Made by a program: the position numbers and the translations under genes. This document shows, piece after piece, positions 60,391-64,000 of a stretch of 64,000 bases of DNA; the first letter of the stretch is position 1, and every line of letters starts with the position of its first letter. The notes beneath the pieces are model-generated. The model was not told the origin of the DNA. It was given only the letters and a program-made list of their open reading frames with translations, and made no database searches. The stretch lies in contig JAHIND010000008.1 of assembly GCA_018896025.1 (NCBI GenBank), forward strand, positions 454,960 through 518,959, read 5' to 3'. The DNA comes from Pseudomonadota bacterium (GTDB lineage Bacteria; Desulfobacterota; Desulfarculia; Desulfarculales; Desulfarculaceae).

Positions 60391-61062
60391 ATGGCCAAGA
60401 AGAGCGGGCCCCTGCGGGAAAAAATCTATAACAAGTTGATCGGCGAGATCGTCACCGGTCAACTCAACCCCGGAGAGAGGCTGTCCGAAGGCAGCCTAGC
60501 CCAGCGTTTTCACGTCAGCCGCACCCCGATCCGCGAAGCCCTTTTGCAGTTGGAAAAGCTGGGCTACGTGGTCCACAAAAAAAACGTGGGCACGATCGTA
60601 AAAAAGATATCCCCCGAGGGGGTGCGCGAGATATTCGAGGTGGTGGCGGCCCTGGAGGGCATGGCCGTGGAGCTGTTCTGCCAGTTGCCGCCCGCGCCCG
60701 AGGACATGGCCGAGTTGACCCAACTGCAACAGGAGCTGCGCCGCAACACCCTGGAGCAGGATTTTGCCAGCTACTACGAGGGTAACCGCAAGTTTCACGA
60801 GTTCCTGGCTGAAAAATCCGGCAACAAAACTCTGCTTGAGTTGACCAGGAACCACCGGGACAGCATCTACCGCATCGTGGCCAGGGGCAGCACCTTGCCC
60901 CTGCATATTCAGGAGTACCTGGCCGGGCATGACGCCATTATCGAGGCCCTGCAAAAGGGCGAGGCGCAAAAGGCCGGGACTATCATGAAGGATCACGTCT
61001 TGGAGGCGGGCCAGCTAATTTCCGGAGACATGGCCCCCTTGCCCTGGCGCACCACCACCTGA
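60391..61062 (+). CDS. GntR-family (FCD domain) transcriptional regulator
   Basis: A 223-residue regulator with the classic recognition sequence QRFHVSRTPIREALLQLEKLGYV, unlike the TPVIQAL group, plus an FCD domain (NRKFHEFLAEKSGNKTLLELTRNHRD). It follows the enoyl-CoA hydratase gene and probably controls it. AAAGGGTG precedes the ATG. Confidence 0.88.
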   Translation: MAKKSGPLREKIYNKLIGEIVTGQLNPGERLSEGSLAQRFHVSRTPIREALLQLEKLGYVVHKKNVGTIVKKISPEGVREIFEVVAALEGMAVELFCQLPPAPEDMAELTQLQQELRRNTLEQDFASYYEGNRKFHEFLAEKSGNKTLLELTRNHRDSIYRIVARGSTLPLHIQEYLAGHDAIIEALQKGEAQKAGTIMKDHVLEAGQLISGDMAPLPWRTTT

Positions 61063-61100
61063 ACCCTACCTTAGGCGGCGCCGATCAGCGCTTCCCATCC

Positions 61101-61838
61101 CTAACCGTTGCCGGCTTTCTCTTCCTTGGCCATGGTCAGCCAGGCGGTTTCCAGCGCCTTCATCTGGTTGTTGATCTGGTTGACGTGCTCCAGAGCCAGC
61201 TTCCAGGCCAAGTCCGGATCGCGGTTTTTGAGGGCTTCCAGGATGATGCGGTGGTCCTCATCCTTGTGGAGGATGAGATGGGTGGGCTTTAGGGTGGATA
61301 CGAAGGCCAGGGTGAAATCCAGAATACGGTTGATCAGGGCCGCGTAGATGGGGTTGCCGCAGGCGCGGCCCACTTCCCGATGGAACTGGCCGGTGAGGTC
61401 CCGCTTTTCATCGGGGTTCACCTCGTAATAGCTCTCATCCAAAATGTTTTCCAGATCGATCAAATCCTCGTCCGTGGCGTTGGCCGCCGCCAGGCGAAAC
61501 ACCTCTGGCTCTATGAACTGGCGCACCTGGACCAGGTGATCCACGGTGAGTTGGCGCAGCCGGATGAGGTCGGCCATGCTTTCCAACAAGAAGAGGTGAT
61601 CGATGCGCCCCACCATGGCTCCGCCCTTGGTTCCCCGGTTGATTTTTATCAGCCCCTGGGCCTGGAGATAGCGCAGCGCCTCGCGGATGACAGGACGGCT
61701 CACCGCCAACTGACGCGCCAGCTCGGTCTCGTTGGGCAGGGTGTCTCCCATTTTGAGACTGCCGTTCAAAATGGCCTCGCGTATTTCCGAAGCCACCGCC
61801 TCGTAGAGATTCTCTTGTTTTCCCACGGCCTTAAGCAT
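61101..61838 (-). CDS. GntR-family (FadR/FCD) transcriptional regulator
   Basis: A 245-residue regulator with helix-turn-helix TELARQLAVSRPVIREALRYLQAQGLI and an FCD domain with metal-ligand-like residues (DLTGQFHREVGRACGNPIY). The ATG at 61838 has GAGGAAAG upstream; the frame extends to 61943. It is divergent from the DctP gene, and a palindrome at 61947-61960 is its likely operator. Confidence 0.87.
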   Translation of the reverse strand: MLKAVGKQENLYEAVASEIREAILNGSLKMGDTLPNETELARQLAVSRPVIREALRYLQAQGLIKINRGTKGGAMVGRIDHLFLLESMADLIRLRQLTVDHLVQVRQFIEPEVFRLAAANATDEDLIDLENILDESYYEVNPDEKRDLTGQFHREVGRACGNPIYAALINRILDFTLAFVSTLKPTHLILHKDEDHRIILEALKNRDPDLAWKLALEHVNQINNQMKALETAWLTMAKEEKAGNG

Positions 61839-61904
61839 CTGCAGGCTTTCCTCTTGCGCCTTTCGGCTGTTATCTTGTGAAAAGACGAAGCCCTGTTTTT
61901 TTGG

Positions 61905-61934
61905 TTGACAAATACTAGCACAGGTAATTAGATA
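61905..61934 (+). promoter_or_regulatory. Promoter of the dctP-dctQM operon
   Basis: TTGACA (61905-61910), 18 bases, TAGATA (61929-61934), followed within 20 bases by the palindromic operator. Confidence 0.65.
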
Positions 61935-61946
61935 AGGATACATAAA

Positions 61947-61960
61947 ACGTAATACGTATT
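61947..61960. promoter_or_regulatory. Nested palindrome, predicted FadR/GntR operator
   Basis: ACGTAATACGT (5-1-5) overlaps AATACGTATT (perfect 10-base palindrome) just downstream of the -10 hexamer, a repressor position. Confidence 0.55.
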
Positions 61961-62008
61961 AACGACGCTGAGGGTAGCGCTAAAAATCACCCAACGGAGG
62001 AGTTCCAA

Positions 62009-63022
62009 ATGAGATCTAGATCACTCGCGACCCTGCTCACGATAATGCTGCTGCTTCTCGGGACGGCCACCATGGCCTCCGCCATGAACCTAAGATTCAA
62101 CATCGTCTACGGCCCCAAGCATCCCCTGGCCAAGGGAGTGTTTAAAACTTGGGCCGAGCAAGTGAAGAAAGTAACGGATGGCCGGGTAAAGGTCACTATA
62201 TTCTACGCCAGCGCCCTGGCCAAGATCACCCAAGTGTTCGACGCCACAGTGTCGGGCCAGGTCGACGCCGGCCTGTCCTGCCCCACCTACGCCCAGGACC
62301 GTTTCCCCTTGGCCGGCGTCTTGGACCAGCCCATGGTGGCCACCTCCAGCGCCGAAAACAACAGCGCCACCTTGTGGAAGCTTTACCAAAAGTACCCGGC
62401 CATGCAGAAGGAGTTCGAAAAGGTCAAGCTTCTGTGGTTCTACACCAACCCCGCCTTCCAGCTCCACTTCACCAAGCGCGAGGTGCGCAACCTGAAGGAA
62501 CTTGAAGGCGCCATCGTCTCCGCCGGCGGCAGCACCGCCCTGCAGATGCTCAAGGCCCTGGGGGCCAACCCCGAGGCCCTGCCCATGCCCGAGGTGTTCC
62601 TGGCCCTGCAAAAGGGCGTGGTGGAAGGCTGCTTCCTGCCTTATCCGCCCCTGCGTCCCCGCCGCATGACCGACATCCTCACCACCCACACCGTGGGCGA
62701 CTTCTCGGCCACCGGCTTCTACGTGATCATGAACAAGAAGAAGTGGAACAAGATTTCGCCCGAGGACCAGAAGGCCATCATGGAGATCAGCGGCCTGGCC
62801 GCGGCCAAAATGTCCGGGCGCGACTTTGACCAGGCCCAAGAGCGCGACGTGGCCTGGATGAAGAAGAAGGGCGACAAGTTCTTTGTCTTGGACAAGGCCG
62901 AGCGCGCCAAGTGGATGGCGCGGGTCAAGCCCATCCGCGACACTTGGGTCAAGGATCTGGAGGCCAAGGGCCTGCCCGCCAAGGCGGTTCTGGCCGACGC
63001 CCTGGAAATGCTCGGCAAGTAA
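62009..63022 (+). CDS. dctP: TRAP transporter solute-binding protein (DctP family)
   Basis: A 337-residue periplasmic protein with a signal peptide (RSRSLATLLTIMLLLLGTATMASA before MNLRF). It has a DctP-family body (GPKHPLAKGVFKTWAEQVKKVTDGRV; LQMLKALGANPEALPMPEVFLALQKGVVEG). GGAGGAG precedes the ATG. A long hairpin follows, then the DctQM permease gene, which is broken by an insertion. The transporter may be non-functional. Confidence 0.9.
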   Translation: MRSRSLATLLTIMLLLLGTATMASAMNLRFNIVYGPKHPLAKGVFKTWAEQVKKVTDGRVKVTIFYASALAKITQVFDATVSGQVDAGLSCPTYAQDRFPLAGVLDQPMVATSSAENNSATLWKLYQKYPAMQKEFEKVKLLWFYTNPAFQLHFTKREVRNLKELEGAIVSAGGSTALQMLKALGANPEALPMPEVFLALQKGVVEGCFLPYPPLRPRRMTDILTTHTVGDFSATGFYVIMNKKKWNKISPEDQKAIMEISGLAAAKMSGRDFDQAQERDVAWMKKKGDKFFVLDKAERAKWMARVKPIRDTWVKDLEAKGLPAKAVLADALEMLGK

Positions 63023-63045
63023 AAAAAGCGACCATACAACTTGAG

Positions 63046-63077
63046 CACCCCTGGCCGAGCATGCTCGACCGGGGGTG
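63046..63077 (+). terminator. 16-bp hairpin between dctP and the fused permease gene
   Basis: The arms CACCCCTGGCCGAGCA and TGCTCGACCGGGGGTG pair at 15 of 16 positions (including one G-T). No U-run follows. Confidence 0.7.
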
Positions 63078-63136
63078 TCCCGGACTATACACACGATTTT
63101 CCCGCTTAGAACGGGGAAGCAAAGGGTCTACCGGCA

Positions 63137-63928
63137 ATGCAAATTCAGAAATTGCACGACGGGCTGGCCAAGGTGATTACACCGGTGTCCCGCATCTTCA
63201 ACGGTGTGGGCGCCTCCATGGCCTTGCTCATGGTGCTCCTGGTCGCGGCCAATGTGATCTCGCGCGGTATATTCGGCTATGCCCTCACCGGGGTGGTCGA
63301 GCTGGAAGAGATCATGCTCATTGTGCTGGTGTTCGGGGCCATGGGCCACGCCCAACTGGGCAACAAACACATCGGGGTTGACTTCTTCACCTCACACCTT
63401 CCCGATTCCATCCAGCTAAAACTGTCCTGCTTCACGCAGTTGTTGAGCGGCTGGTTCTTCCTGATGTGCACCTGGCAAAGCTTGGTCATCTCCCACACCT
63501 ACTGGGTGGAGAACGACACCACGCTGATGCTCAAGATATCCAAGGCGCCCCTTACCATGATCATCGCCCTGGGCCTGCTGCTGCTGGGCCTGGCGCTCAT
63601 CAAGGACGGCCTGAAAACCTCGGCCGAGTTGATGGAAAAAGGGCAGGGCCTCTGGGCGGGCGCGGCGTGGTTTATCTCCTTCATTCTCATCCTGGGTGTG
63701 CTGGCCCCCGAGTGGTTCGGTTGGGGCCTGGAGTACGATGCTAACGAGTGGCTCTGGGGCGTGGCCCTGCTGGCCCTTTTGTTCTCGGGCATGCTCATCG
63801 GCGGCGCACTGGGCTTTTTGGGGGCCATAGGTATGGCCTGGTGCTTTGGCAGCGACGCAGGGCTAGGTGTTGTTAGCAAGGACGTTGTTCACAGTTTGCC
63901 AGTCTTGAGATTGGCGGTTTGTATTTAA
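63137..63928 (+). pseudogene. TRAP transporter fused DctQM permease, truncated by an insertion sequence
   Basis: The frame encodes a DctQ domain (residues ~15-190, RGIFGYALTGVVELEEIMLIVLVFGAMGHA) and the first DctM helix (GMLIGGALGFLGAIGMAW). After about GSDAGLGV (near 63865) family resemblance stops and the frame runs through insertion-sequence DNA to a stop at 63928. The remaining roughly 400 residues of DctM are missing from the window. The product would not form a working permease unless the rest lies beyond and is expressed some other way. Confidence 0.8.
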
Positions 63929-64000
63929 GAGCGGTGTGTGGCCTTGTCTGGTTGTAGTAATCCAGCCATGGCCCCAGCCGCTCATTTCTTTCCTCCGAGG
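63866..64000 (-). mobile_element. End of an IS481-like insertion sequence (continues beyond the window)
   Basis: The terminal DNA reads TGTTGTTAGCAAGGACGTTG inward from about 63869 and contains the 3' end of a transposase on the minus strand. The boundary is set where permease similarity stops; the exact base and any target duplication cannot be seen with only one end present. Confidence 0.7.
63873..63998 (-). pseudogene. IS481-like (DDE) transposase, C-terminal fragment with a late frameshift
   Basis: The minus strand encodes WLDYYNQTRPHTALKYKPPI followed by SRLAN, the typical end of IS481-family integrase-core transposases (YYN..RPH.AL...PP.SRL). The frame then ends in CEQRPC, while the neighbouring frame reads VNNVLANNT and stop, the usual last residues of this group. 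Removing one A from the AAA at the join would restore ISRLATVNNVLANNT, so a one-base insertion is likely. The N-terminal part lies outside the window. Confidence 0.72.

Noticed and set aside
1..64000. CRISPR arrays, tRNA or rRNA genes
   Set aside because: I saw no regularly spaced repeats, no clover-leaf with a T-loop GTTCRANNC core, and no rRNA-like stretches. This was by eye, so a weak tRNA could be missed.

Overview
The window is GC-rich (except for AT-rich promoter gaps) and densely coding. It is a catabolic stretch of what is most likely an anaerobic Desulfobacterota bacterium (a Desulfarculus-like sulfate reducer or relative). That placement is inference from gene content: many CoA-ester enzymes, TRAP and Liv-type importers, a ferredoxin-type 2-oxoacid oxidoreductase, a YqeB-like molybdenum-hydroxylase factor and cobalamin mutase genes. 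No rRNA, tRNA or CRISPR array was seen.

Layout. 1-5.4 kb: tail of a LivM permease with a zinc-ribbon tail, acyl-CoA ligase, LivG, LivF and a long FadE5/DmdC-type acyl-CoA dehydrogenase. 5.6-14.9 kb: YqeB-like protein, GntR regulator, a complete LivJHMGF importer, a zinc alcohol dehydrogenase and a second GntR. 14.9-20.2 kb (minus): TAXI-TRAP binding protein, fused TRAP permease and a nitronate-monooxygenase-like flavoprotein, with an IclR regulator behind. 20.4-27.4 kb: an IVD-like acyl-CoA dehydrogenase, two lipoate-ligase-like paralogues, a NifU/IscU-like scaffold, a MITE-like element, a cupin, an enoyl-CoA isomerase-like protein and a PaaK-like ligase with a degenerate P-loop. 27.8-39.3 kb: GntR, then a nine-gene run covering beta-oxidation plus propionyl-CoA to succinyl-CoA (hydratase, dehydrogenase, carboxyltransferase, B12 subunit, mutase, HMGS-like/DUF35 fusion, thiolase, 3-hydroxyacyl-CoA dehydrogenase, and a dehydrogenase interrupted by an in-frame TAG). 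39.4-47.1 kb: small barrel protein, second alcohol dehydrogenase, DctPQM transporter, acyl-CoA synthetase and an Old-Yellow-Enzyme relative. 47.3-51.4 kb: a five-subunit NAD-linked 2-oxoacid:ferredoxin oxidoreductase resembling phenylglyoxylate dehydrogenase. 51.6-64 kb: acyltransferase, BKACE, GntR, TAXI-TRAP system, small membrane protein, hexapeptide protein, VOC protein, enoyl-CoA hydratase, two more GntR regulators, and a DctP/DctQM system cut by an IS481-like insertion at the window edge.

Working model (inference): each module imports a carboxylic acid, activates it with a ligase, degrades it by beta-oxidation, and is controlled by a GntR/FCD or IclR regulator. The most unusual layer is regulatory. 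A 17-base palindrome (GTAACGCATTGCGTTAC) and close variants sit at fixed positions around near-identical promoters in front of distant modules, while three GntR paralogues share the same 11-residue recognition-helix segment. This suggests a cross-talking local regulon. All five solute-binding-protein genes that precede a permease gene are followed by a strong hairpin.
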